Origin: Cervus elaphus | Taxonomy: Eukaryota > Chordata > Mammalia > Artiodactyla > Cervidae | NCBI RefSeq assembly: GCF_910594005.1 | Contig: NC_057819.1 | Coordinates: 123,353,669-123,417,668 of the forward strand | Length of the DNA: 64,000 bases | Direction of reading: 5' to 3' | Part shown: piece by piece, positions 59,201 through 64,000 of the stretch | Layout of the letters: each line of letters opens with the position of its first letter | Position numbering within the stretch: position 1 is the stretch's first letter | Position numbers and translations under genes: made by a program | The notes under the pieces: generated by a model | Told to the model about the DNA's origin: nothing | The model's database searches: none | The model's input: the letters and a program-made list of their open reading frames with translations, nothing else

Positions 59201-60096
59201 CCCTCCACACCACCCTTCAGGCTGGAAGGAGAACGAGGGCACCTCCAGAGTGGGGCCATGGGGAGCATCCACCATAATTACAATTTCTAATCCGTTTTCT
59301 CCAGAATCCAGTTAGGGGCTTATAACTGGGCACTCAATCAAATTTTATTTAGGTAGTTTTCAATTAAGTGCACGCAGTCGGGAGCTCGTGCGGGCTCCGT
59401 GCCCCAGGGGCTGGAGTGCCCGCTGCTTGAGCAGGGTGGGCTCCTTGGAAGAGACAACAGGAAAGCCTAGAGAGTCCCGGCCTGGCCTTGGGGAGGCCAA
59501 GGGCCGTTGAGGGGCTCTGTCCCTTGGGGAGGTCCAGGAAAACAGGGAGGGGAGGACGCCTTCAGACCTCCTCCCACTCCGGTCCACACAGAACTCATGG
59601 TGGGGTGATGATGAGAGGCCTGGAAGGAGGCGTGTGCCTCACATCCAAGCAACTAGGGCATGTGAGCAGGAGCCCAGGTGGGCCGTGATGGGTTCCCCCA
59701 AGGCCGACGACCTGCGCAGCGGAGAATGAAGTGACGTCACTCCAAGAGAAAGCCCACAGGGGTGAGACATGTCCTTGGATGTTTCTTTCAGGAAATGAAC
59801 CACTATCGGCCTGAAACGTGCTGGCTGACCCACCCACTTCCAGAGTTGGCCGTGTCCACGGTGTGCACAGAACATCACGGGCCTCCGTGGTGCGGCACCT
59901 ACGGCCTACACCCTTGCTCAGCCATGTCGGGCTTCTGGAAACATCTTTGTCCGTCCCTCATCAGGGCCTGTGAAGCTGTCCACCTGCTCAGACATCCTCA
60001 CTCCCACCCGCAGGCCTCACCTGCCAGCGCCTTCTCGTAGTTCTTGCCCATGGCGATGAAGTTCCGCAGGCTGGGGTTGAACTGTTCCATGATGGT
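11552..60096 (-). CDS. BAIAP2: BAIAP2 (IRSp53) I-BAR/SH3 adaptor, all but first coding exon (5' partial)
   Basis: The shared exons, in transcription order, are 60096-60021, 58539-58453, 36896-36835, 36350-36279, 35703-35566, 26868-26716, 24027-23803, 23665-23464, 22812-22611, 22104-22036, 21689-21527 and 19729-19695. One of three 3' ends follows (19058-19028, 17225-17178 or 11621-11552). All phases join. The missing first exon encodes about 18 residues with the start codon. IRSp53 bends membrane through its I-BAR domain (about residues 1-230), binds Rac1 and Cdc42 (CRIB-like segment about 265-290), and recruits WAVE2, Mena, Eps8 and mDia through its SH3 domain (about 375-438) to build filopodia, lamellipodia and dendritic spines. 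This is family knowledge. Predicted full lengths are about 522, 521 or 535 residues. Confidence 0.96.
13190..14357 (+). mobile_element. LINE-1 3' fragment (ruminant-type L1)
   Basis: The sequence follows the end of L1 ORF2 and its 3' UTR: AACTCAAAATGGTTTAAAGA, then GGAATATTACTCAGTCATAA, then GTGGTTGCCAAGGGGGAGGA, ending CACTTCAATTTAAAAAAAGG. It is 5' truncated and the ORF2 frame is broken by stops and indels, so it is a dead copy. It lies in BAIAP2 sequence antisense to that gene. Confidence 0.9.
14461..14727 (+). repeat. 46-bp minisatellite, about 5.8 copies
   Basis: The unit begins GTGACCGTGGAAGCGTGTGC and continues CGTGTACAGCCTGCAGGGAA plus AACAGT. Starts fall at 14461, 14507, 14553, 14597, 14643 and 14689; the third copy is 44 bases (lacks CA). 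Copies are nearly identical, which suggests recent expansion. Because 46 is not a multiple of 3, it produces open frames on both strands that are artefacts. Confidence 0.95.
14728..16174. other. BAIAP2 intronic sequence without recognised elements
   Basis: This lies between the minisatellite and the SINE, inside the intron leading to the distal BAIAP2 exon. I recognise no exon, RNA or repeat family in it. Confidence 0.5.
16175..16318 (+). mobile_element. Ruminant tRNA-derived SINE (Bov-tA/CHR type)
   Basis: The tRNA-like head reads GTGGTTCAGTAGTTAGGACT, with a B-box remnant GGTTCGATCTC and GGGGAACCAAGATCTCACAA, then GTGTGGCC and an A/C-rich tail (AAAACCAAACCC). This family is typical of ruminants and their close relatives. 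Confidence 0.85.
17178..17225 (-). CDS. BAIAP2: BAIAP2 alternative 48-base exon, SADVEVARF end
   Basis: The acceptor is TGTTTCCTTGCAG and the donor GTAAGT at 17177. The split codon AG|T gives Ser, then ADVEVARF and TGA at 17200-17198, so inclusion yields an isoform of about 521 residues lacking both the PDZ tail and the NPF tail. It matches a known human IRSp53 isoform ending as I recall it. The strong donor after the stop implies splicing onward, probably to 11621, which would make the distal exon 3' UTR. Confidence 0.85.
17570..19027 (-). other. BAIAP2: BAIAP2 3' UTR of the GTLVSTV isoform
   Basis: This is the 1.46 kb UTR between the stop TGA (19030-19028) and the AATAAA at 17593. On the sense (-) strand it carries long A-rich tracts (complements of 18592-18604 and 18625-18675, and of 17784-17798). 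Otherwise it is GC-rich. No repeat family was recognised. Confidence 0.7.
17588..17593 (-). terminator. BAIAP2: Poly(A) signal of the BAIAP2 GTLVSTV isoform
   Basis: The + strand TTTATT reads AATAAA on the - strand, in the context GAATAAAAGTTTTATTTATT. It lies about 1.4 kb past the stop at 19028 and upstream of the SADVEVARF exon, as expected for a composite terminal exon. Cleavage is expected near 17565-17578. Confidence 0.75.
19028..19058 (-). CDS. BAIAP2: BAIAP2 alternative last coding exon, GSGTLVSTV PDZ-ligand end
   Basis: The acceptor is CTTTGTTCGCAG. The split codon AG|C gives Ser, then GSGTLVSTV and TGA. STV at the C-terminus is a class I PDZ ligand (S/T-x-V), the tail by which the short IRSp53 isoform binds PSD-95 and other synaptic PDZ proteins. 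It is the first of the three alternative ends in transcription order. Confidence 0.94.
19695..19729 (-). CDS. BAIAP2: BAIAP2 35-base exon common to all isoforms (GLDDYGARAMS)
   Basis: The acceptor is CCTCACCAG and the donor GTAAGA at 19694. It encodes GLDDYGARAMS and leaves AG, the two bases that decide whether the next residue is Ser or Arg in each alternative end. It is about residues 502-512. Confidence 0.94.
19730..21526 (-). other. BAIAP2 intron, no recognised element
   Basis: This intron of 1797 bases is GC-rich. I see no repeat family, RNA gene or additional splice-flanked exon. Confidence 0.55.
21527..21689 (-). CDS. BAIAP2: BAIAP2 exon (linker after the SH3 domain)
   Basis: The acceptor is CCCCCACAG and the donor GTGAGT at 21526. 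It encodes LQQGKSSSTGNLLDKEDLAL, then PPPDYGTSSRAFPTQTAG and FKQRPYSVAVPAFSQ, about residues 448-501. The segment is Ser/Pro-rich and holds known regulatory phosphosites and 14-3-3 contacts of IRSp53 (family knowledge). Confidence 0.95.
22036..22104 (-). CDS. BAIAP2: BAIAP2 exon (end of SH3 domain)
   Basis: The acceptor is TTCTTCCAG and the donor GTGAGC at 22035. It encodes RGWFPFSYTRVLDNDGGDRL and HM, about residues 425-446. FPFSYTRVL is the ALYDY-partner end of the SH3 fold (FPxxYV-like). Confidence 0.95.
22105..22610 (-). other. BAIAP2 intron splitting the SH3 domain
   Basis: This intron of 506 bases divides the SH3 coding sequence after KTK(M). No repeat or other element was recognised. 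Confidence 0.6.
22611..22812 (-). CDS. BAIAP2: BAIAP2 exon (most of SH3 domain)
   Basis: The acceptor is TTCCCGGCAG and the donor GTGAGT at 22610. It encodes ENKTLPRSSSMAAGLERNGR, then MRVKAIFSHAAGDNSTLLSF, KEGDLITLLVPEARDGWHYG and ESEKTK, about residues 358-423. The SH3 RT-loop acidic patch and the DGWHYGE strand are clear. Confidence 0.96.
22813..23463 (-). other. BAIAP2 intron with a possible MIR remnant
   Basis: In this intron of 651 bases, CTGGGCCTGAGGCCTCAGCT then TTCCCATCTGCTAATG (about 23065-23105) weakly resembles the MIR core. Nothing else is recognised. Confidence 0.45.
23464..23665 (-). CDS. BAIAP2: BAIAP2 exon (Pro/Ser linker before SH3)
   Basis: The acceptor is TTCTCGACAG and the donor GTAAGC at 23463. 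It encodes RLSAQESAPVMNGVSGPDSE, then DYNPWADRKAAQPKSTSPPQ and SQSKLSDSYSNTLPVRKS up to NSYAT, about residues 290-356. The segment contains serine/threonine regulatory sites of IRSp53. Confidence 0.95.
23803..24027 (-). CDS. BAIAP2: BAIAP2 exon (end of I-BAR domain and CRIB-like motif)
   Basis: The acceptor is CCACTCCAG and the donor GTAAGT at 23802. It encodes GKELLAQKLPLWQQACADPN and KIPDRAMQLMQQ, then SNLVISDPIPGAKPLPVPPE and LAPFVG. The last part is the partial CRIB and Pro-rich segment through which Cdc42 relieves autoinhibition. The stretch after LMQQ (MGNSNGSILPSG) appears one residue longer than the human sequence as I recall it. About residues 215-289. Confidence 0.96.
24028..26715 (-). 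other. BAIAP2 intron containing one SINE
   Basis: This intron of 2688 bases holds the Bov-tA SINE at about 26256-26473. The remainder shows no recognised exon, RNA or repeat. Confidence 0.55.
26256..26473 (-). mobile_element. Bov-tA SINE, complement orientation
   Basis: TTCAGTCATGTCTCACTCTT then TGCGACCCCGTGGACTGTAA, GGCAAGAACACTGGAGTGGG and GGTCTCCTGCATTGCAGGCA follow the reverse complement of the ruminant Bov-tA2 consensus through to CACCAGGAAAGC. It is full length or nearly so, moderately diverged, and lies in sense with BAIAP2. Confidence 0.92.
26716..26868 (-). CDS. BAIAP2: BAIAP2 exon (I-BAR domain, C-terminal helix)
   Basis: The acceptor is CACCCCCAG and the donor GTGGGT at 26715. 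It encodes YIDAIGNKQGELESYVSDGY, then KTALTEERRRFCFLVEKQCA and VAKNSAAYHSK, about residues 164-214. The charged helix with ERRRFCFLVEK is typical of I-BAR domains. Confidence 0.96.
26869..35565 (-). other. 8.7 kb BAIAP2 intron
   Basis: The sequence is mostly GC-rich unique DNA. An AT-rich enhancer-like block lies at 29086-29155, a G-run at about 31285-31297 and an AT-rich patch at 31540-31630. No coding exon or RNA gene was recognised; frames of 150-222 codons on both strands look like composition effects. Confidence 0.5.
35566..35703 (-). CDS. BAIAP2: BAIAP2 exon (I-BAR domain, basic helix)
   Basis: The acceptor is CATTTCTCAG and the donor GTGGGA at 35565. It encodes AALKKYQTEQRSKGDALDKC, then QAELKKLRKKSQGSKNPQKY and SDKELQ, about residues 118-163. 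KKLRKKSQGSKNPQK is the lysine cluster that binds PI(4,5)P2-rich membrane. Confidence 0.96.
35704..36278 (-). other. BAIAP2 intron, no recognised element
   Basis: This intron of 575 bases holds no repeat or RNA that I recognise. Confidence 0.6.
36279..36350 (-). CDS. BAIAP2: BAIAP2 exon (I-BAR domain)
   Basis: The acceptor is CCACACCCAG and the donor GTAAGT at 36278. It encodes LKSFHNELLTQLEQKVELDS and RYLS, about residues 94-117, exactly 24 codons in phase 0 at both ends. Confidence 0.95.
36351..36834 (-). other. BAIAP2 intron, no recognised element
   Basis: This intron of 484 bases holds nothing recognised apart from ordinary splice signals. Confidence 0.6.
36835..36896 (-). CDS. BAIAP2: BAIAP2 exon (I-BAR domain)
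   Basis: The acceptor is CTGCCTTCCAG and the donor GTGAGT at 36834. Phase with the preceding exon (G|GG) gives G, then DVLFQMAEVHRQIQNQLEEM, about residues 74-93. An internal CTCTTCCAG could act as a closer acceptor but would remove DVLFQ's coding bases and break the frame. Confidence 0.94.
38438..38550 (+). mobile_element. Ruminant tRNA-derived SINE
   Basis: TTTCCTGGTGGTCTAGTGGT then TAGGACTC, a B-box remnant GATTCAATCCC and GGGAACGAAGATCCTGCAAG identify the same tRNA-derived SINE family as the copy at 16175. This copy is more diverged. Confidence 0.82.
38815..39030 (+). repeat. Degenerate GT-rich simple repeat
   Basis: GTGTGGGTGTGAGTGGGGGA and similar GTGTGAGC/GTGTGTG units run for about 200 bases. 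Many open frames across it, such as His/Thr-rich ones on the - strand, are artefacts of the repeat. Confidence 0.8.
41189..41227 (+). repeat. (AC)n microsatellite
   Basis: A perfect AC run of about 19 units lies in the large BAIAP2 intron and is likely polymorphic in length. Confidence 0.95.
41640..42040 (-). mobile_element. Old L1 fragment (L1M type), complement orientation
   Basis: TCTATATGGATCTCCCTGTT, CTTTGTGTCTAGCTTCTTCG and GGTGGACATTTGGGTGCTTC then CACTTTCGGGCTGTTACAAA match the reverse complement of an ancient L1 3' region. It is strongly diverged with no usable frame. Confidence 0.7.
44288..44318 (+). repeat. Facing poly(T)/poly(A) tract
   Basis: A run of T is joined through GC to about 15 A (TTTTTTTTGCAAAAAAAA core), making a small AT-rich hairpin-capable palindrome in the large BAIAP2 intron. 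Confidence 0.8.
53990..54720 (+). mobile_element. Old L1 fragment interrupted by a Bov-A SINE piece
   Basis: AATGAAAGGCCAACGAGTCT then GGGAGAAAATATTTGCAAAG stops at 54181. L1-like text resumes at about 54285 with GAAGAGACATTTCACCGAAG and CAACCCAGATGTCTGTCAAC. The two parts read as one diverged L1 split by a later SINE. An A-rich patch lies at 54043-54100. Confidence 0.65.
54182..54262 (-). mobile_element. Bov-A/Bov-tA SINE fragment
   Basis: GCTGCTGCTGCTAAGTTGCC then TCAGTCGTGTCCGACTCTGT and CAACCCCATAGACGGCAGCC match the 3' part of the ruminant Bov-A family in complement orientation. It is truncated after CCACCAGG and inserted in the older L1. Confidence 0.85.
55145..55680 (+). mobile_element. 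Old L1 3' fragment (L1M type)
   Basis: GTGTGACTCAGCAGTTCCCC, TATTATTCAGCCATAAAAAG, GGCTGCCAGGGGCTGGGGGA and GTTGTACACTTTCAGTGGTA follow an ancient L1 3' end. A short duplicated segment around 55288-55312 (CTCCCTTGTGTAGACAAGGG) is a palindrome absent from the usual L1 text. Confidence 0.75.
57096..57326 (+). mobile_element. Bov-tA SINE with target-site duplication
   Basis: The element body (about 57106-57318) reads ACTTCTCCGCTGGCTCAGTC, AAGAATCCACCTGCAATGCA, TTTGATCCCTGGGTCAGGAA, CCACTCCAGTATTCTTGCCT and GAACACGACTTATCAACTAA, a nearly complete Bov-tA2. The 8-base direct repeat CTAGAGCT flanks it at 57096-57103 and 57319-57326. Confidence 0.95.
58453..58539 (-). CDS. BAIAP2: BAIAP2 exon (I-BAR domain, second coding exon in window)
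   Basis: The acceptor is CCCTCTTAG and the donor GTAAGA at 58452. It encodes GVTYAAKGYFDALVKMGELA then SESQGSKELG, about residues 44-73; the final Gly is split G|GG. Confidence 0.95.
58540..60020 (-). other. BAIAP2 intron with an AT-rich homeobox-site block
   Basis: This intron of 1481 bases is GC-rich except at about 59262-59375, where several homeodomain-type motifs cluster. No repeat family was recognised. Confidence 0.55.
60021..60096 (-). CDS. BAIAP2: BAIAP2 exon (start of I-BAR domain, most 5' exon in window)
   Basis: The acceptor is CTCTCTTCCAG and the donor GTGAGG at 60020. It encodes TIMEQFNPSLRNFIAMGKNY and EKALA in phase 0, about residues 19-43. The preceding exon, with the initiator Met and about 18 residues, is not present up to 64000. 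Confidence 0.96.
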
Positions 60097-63000
60097 CTGG
60101 AAGAGAGCAGAGAACAGCATTAGGGGCAAGACACCTGGCCGCTTGGAGGCCTGAATGGTGAGGGGAAAATCACGCAGGCATCATACGTGGGTCGAGCCCA
60201 CGAAGCCACAGCCGGGCTTCGGGTCCAAACTGCAGCTCGGTCCCTGCTGAATGTCCTCTGACAAGTGACGTTCCAGAGCCTCGGTACCAACACCTGTACA
60301 GTGGGGGAAAGGCCAGAACCTGCTCCATCAGGGCCTGGCAGATCAAACAAGTGAGCATGTGCAGGACGCGTGGGGCCATGCCCGGCATATAGCTGGCACT
60401 CAGACACGCTGCGCTGAGGAGCCATTACCCCATCTGGCAGGGCTGAGTCAGTGAGGAAGGCCCCCAGCAGGCCACACACAAAAGGCTCATCGCCGCCTGG
60501 AGCCCCCTCCCACCACGATCTTCACTCAACACATCAATTACCAAACATCAGCTCTGATTAGAGCGACGCGCAGCCTGATTGCAAACACCGCACGATGAAT
60601 AAGCCAGCAGCTCTGGATCCGCGCACCCGATGGACTCAAGTCTTGGTGCCAATAGCACCAGTTCTTAGATTGAAGAAATCAGATTTTCACTGCGAAGGCC
60701 AAATAAATGTTTTAATTACGAGGCATAAAAACAGGCGCACACAAACAACAGCCAAATGTGAGCTCCACTGGGTAATGTGCCCTGACGGTCGGGTGCCAGC
60801 CCCAGCCAGCGAGAACACCGCAAGGGACTTTTAAGGAAAACCCTGTCTCAGCCACATCCCACATCTCCGGGTCAGTTATCGTGATGTGCGTCTGATCTTT
60901 CCTGAGGGTAAGAGACAAACGCCGCCAAGGAGGGGAAGTCGCCTGGCCCTGTGGGCAGACCATGGAGGCCCAGGTGCTTCTGCATGAACATGGGCAGCGC
61001 CAGCCCCTGCCCACCTGGCACACAGGCAATCCCAGCCCTGCTCTCCTCCATGTTCCTGGCCCTCAGTCAGCAGGACCAACACAGATTCCAAGGAGGGCTG
61101 TGGGATCACACCCAACATGTGCCCCAATTCACAGGGCAGGTGCACCTTCCTTTCTGGACAAGGCAAAGGGATGGGCACCTGCCATGTGCTGCAGCAGGGC
61201 TGAGGCACACGGGGGACACAGCAGTGACCCAAAGGACCAAGTCCTGGGAGGGGAGACAGGCCCACGTCACACACTGGGCAAGATCCCACACCCAAAGAAC
61301 AGGAGGGAAGGACACGGCTCAGCCCAGAGGGGACACCGGGGAGAGAAGCATGTTGTTGAGAGAGGAGGGCTTCAGGCAGGTGCGTGTAAACGCCCCGAGG
61401 CCAGGGCCTGCTGGTGTCAGGCACAGGATGGCAGGAGCCAGGGAAAGAGTGGTGGGAGGGAAGAACAGGCAGAAGTGGTACAGTAATGGCCAACCCCCCA
61501 GCCTCACAGCCCATGGTGGGGACGCCTCTTTCTCTGAATAGGATGGGAAGCCAAGGGTCCATCCGAAACATTTCAAAAGGAAACGTACCCCTTGACTGCT
61601 CCAAGGAGACCAGATCGTAGCCAAGACTACTCAGATGCAGGCCACCCCTCAGAGCTGCTCAGAAACCTAAGAGGTGAAGGTTCAGTGGAAAGTTGGCCCC
61701 ATCACAATGAGGGACGGAGCTCAGTGGTCTGGAGACCACTCTGGTGGAGAACCTGAGTCTAGATTCATCCAACCCAAGAAGAGCCTTAGAGTCAGAGCAG
61801 GGTGTCAGGTAACAGGCAGTGGATGAGGGACTGGCGTCCAGGAAGGCTGCAGAGGGGCCCCAGGTTAGACTGTCTGTTGAGGGTGCACGCACAGGCTGGC
61901 TGAGCCCTCCACCTCGCTGCTCAACACCACCCGAACCTGCGTTGGGGCAGAGAAACGCTGGCGGGTGCATGTGTTTGTTTGTCCAAAGGAAATGGACCTG
62001 AAGCAGAGTATAGACCTAGTGAGGGTAGCTTCTGACCCCGATTCTGTGTTCCAGACGTGCACACAAGTGAGTGTGTATATGTGTGTGTGTATGCGTGCAG
62101 TTTCAGTGTAAGATGTGTGTCTCACTGCAGTGATAGGCATGGAGCCGAGACAGAGCCCTGGGGTTGGGGACCTGTGAGAGCCGACCTGGGGTGCAGAGCT
62201 CTAGGACCACCCCCAGGGCAGAAGAAGAGGCTCCGCAGCTCCCACCCGGAGCCCCAAACATCCTGAGTGACAGCAAAAAACAGCCTGCGGCCGCCCAGGC
62301 CAACAGAGGGGGTCACCGCAGCAGCCCGCCCACACCCGCCCAGTGACACATGGGGACAGCCGCCAGGTTTCGCTTCCTTAGTGCAGCAGCTGAGCTCATG
62401 CACGAGGAATGTGGGTGCGAGGGGGCAGGGCAGGAGGGGCGCTGGGGTGCCGGCCAGGCCACCTGGGCTGGGCACTGCCTGCTCACACAGGTGCTGCTGA
62501 CTCGCCTGCCTGAGGCAGGGGCAGTGACCTAAACGCTGTGGGGCTGGGGAAGCAGGAGGCCCTCCCGCCCTGGCCGGAGAGCTGTCCTTCCAGCTCCTCA
62601 CAGACACCGCCCTGGTGGGAGAGCGGGCTCCCAGCTGCCTCCAGGTCACTGAGTGCTCAGAACTGCGACCACCAGACACAGGCCAGGTCCAAGACCACCT
62701 TGTCCAGAGGGACCCTGGAGGCCTGAGAAGGGCTCAGCCCCTCTGGTGGGGCTCCTCCCTGTGGGAGGCGGCCCTCTCAGAGCCCGAGCCCAAGGTTGTC
62801 CCAGGGCTCAGGCAGACGCTCTTGGACCCAGGAGGCCATGCTGTCCCCAGGCCTGTGACAGGCCCAAACCTACCCTCAGAGACCTGCAGTGGGACCCTGG
62901 CACCCCCACTGCAAGTGAGCGCTCCCCTAACTAGGGGCCTGTGCAGCCCCACCACACATTGCAGGGCCCCGGAGGGGCAAGTCAGAGGCCAACAGAGGCC

Positions 63001-64000
63001 CGGTGAGCTGGCCAGGAAGGCCCCGGGGCTCTGCTACCTGTTACTTTTTCAGAAGTGAGGGAATGATGGCGTCGTTCTGTGGGACTTCACTGGAAGGATG
63101 GAGGGAGTTGAGATTCAAACCCACAGCACGTGCCGGGGCTGGAGATGGGAGCTCGCTTCCTTACTGATGCCAAAGGGCGTGTGCAACCGAAGTCCAGGCC
63201 AGGAGGGCGGCCTCCTCGCACACACCTCTCTGTAGCATGAGGCCAACCTCACGCCTGTTGTGGAACTCAGGGGCGCTCAGGAGAGGCCCTGCATCAAGAT
63301 CACTTCCCTGCAGCCAGGACAGAGACCCAACGACATGGCAATGACCAGCGCCTTCTGCAAACTCATGCCTGTGCTGCGCAAGTGAGACCAAACCCCTTCA
63401 AGTGTGGCGCTGTGGCACATGGCGACCGGGCCTGCCCCCTCGCAGGGGTCCTGGGCTGAGTGCCACATTCAGAACCAGCATCTTATTTTACTTACTCCCT
63501 GGCTGGCTCAGGATCTATAAGGTGCCAGCAGGGAGCGGGGCTGCCACGAGGGCTCCCTGCCACCCCCACTGCACACACGCTCCAGAAGGGTCAGGAAGAG
63601 AAGGGATCCCTGCTAGAGACACTTGCGAGCTTGGCGCAGTTCCTGGTGGCCCTCTTGCCGAGATGTCACACAGCCCATGTCCCTGCCACCTTGCGGTCCC
63701 AGGAATCCAGGCCTTAAGGCAAATCTCCAAGGCAGGGTCAGCCCCGCCCCCACCTGGGGCCCCCCAGCCCTGCATTTCTACGGGCGTCAGTGGGAGGGGC
63801 CAGGCCCGGCTGCATGGGCAGCGTTGGCAGGTCCCCAGGAGCCTTCCTGCCCGGCTGGCTCCTGGGCATCCCAGCACCTGCGCAGTGACGCCGTTTTGAC
63901 TGACTTGGGTCACAGGTCTGCCCGGCCAGTGAGGACAAAGGGCAGCAGGACAGCCCCATCTCCACCTTGGGGTCACGAGGAGTGAGGGAGCTCTGCCAAG
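60097..64000 (-). other. Part of BAIAP2 intron 1
   Basis: The stretch contains an MIR at about 60200-60415, an AT-rich enhancer-like block at 60510-60745 and a short GT run (62068-62096). I searched for the complement of the first coding exon (MSLSRSEEMHRL...) and did not find it. No other gene was recognised. Confidence 0.6.
60200..60415 (+). repeat. MIR SINE
   Basis: GGGTCCAAACTGCAGCTCGG, GACAAGTGACGTTCCAGAGC, CTGTACAGTGGGGGAAAGGC and CATGCCCGGCATATAGCTGG follow the full MIR layout in + orientation. It is diverged, as expected for this ancient family. Confidence 0.75.

Noticed and set aside
60097..64000. The BAIAP2 initiator exon
   Set aside because: I looked for the complement of MSLSRSEEMHRLTENVYK and found nothing like it. 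It must lie upstream of the window on the - strand.
1..64000. CRISPR arrays, operons, phage or plasmid functions
   Set aside because: The spliced mammalian genes and SINE/LINE content exclude a prokaryotic source, and no direct-repeat/spacer array is present.

Overview
The window is nuclear DNA from a mammal, almost certainly a ruminant (cattle, sheep, goat or a close relative). Genes are split by GT-AG introns, codon use is GC-rich, and the interspersed repeats include Bov-tA/Bov-A type SINEs, which are confined to ruminants, beside L1 and MIR fragments. No bacterial, plasmid or phage signal was seen.

Two neural protein-coding genes lie tail to tail. AATK (LMTK1, a lemur-family kinase) is on the + strand. 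The window opens inside one of its kinase-domain exons and holds the last ten coding exons (1-9108) and a 3' UTR ending near 10150. BAIAP2 (IRSp53, an I-BAR/SH3 adaptor linking Rac1 and Cdc42 to actin) is on the - strand. Its coding exons run from 60096 down to 11552; the first coding exon, with the start codon, lies beyond 64000. All exon joins keep phase, so both reading frames could be followed without a break. The same convergent pair sits on human 17q25.3.

Between AATK exons at 1453 and 2732 is the mir-338 hairpin (+). The same DNA read on the - strand corresponds to mir-3065. Apart from AATK, BAIAP2 and these two miRNAs I see no further gene.

BAIAP2 has three alternative 3' ends in transcription order. 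One is a terminal exon ending in the PDZ-ligand tail GTLVSTV (19058-19028), with a long 3' UTR and an AATAAA at 17593-17588. The second is a 48-base cassette exon ending SADVEVARF (17225-17178). The third is a distal exon encoding NPFASVQLKPTVTNDRSAPLLS (11621-11552). They attach to the shared exon at 19729-19695 and give predicted proteins of about 522, 521 and 535 residues.

Region by region: 1-10.2 kb AATK with mir-338/mir-3065; 10.2-11.5 kb the convergent intergenic zone; 11.5-19.1 kb the BAIAP2 alternative ends, with an L1 3' fragment, a 46-bp minisatellite and a SINE; 19.7-24.0 kb the compact exon cluster for the SH3 domain and linker; 26.7-36.9 kb exons for the distal I-BAR domain, including an 8.7 kb intron; 36.9-58.5 kb a 21.6 kb intron; 58.5-60.1 kb exons for the start of the I-BAR domain; 60.1-64 kb part of the first intron.

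No undescribed system was found. The points most worth checking are the three-way BAIAP2 C-terminus, a miR-338-3p seed match in the 3' UTR of its own host gene, possible AATK/BAIAP2 3' overlap, a VNTR-like minisatellite, and several intronic blocks that look like enhancers. Comparisons with human proteins are from memory, not from an alignment run here.
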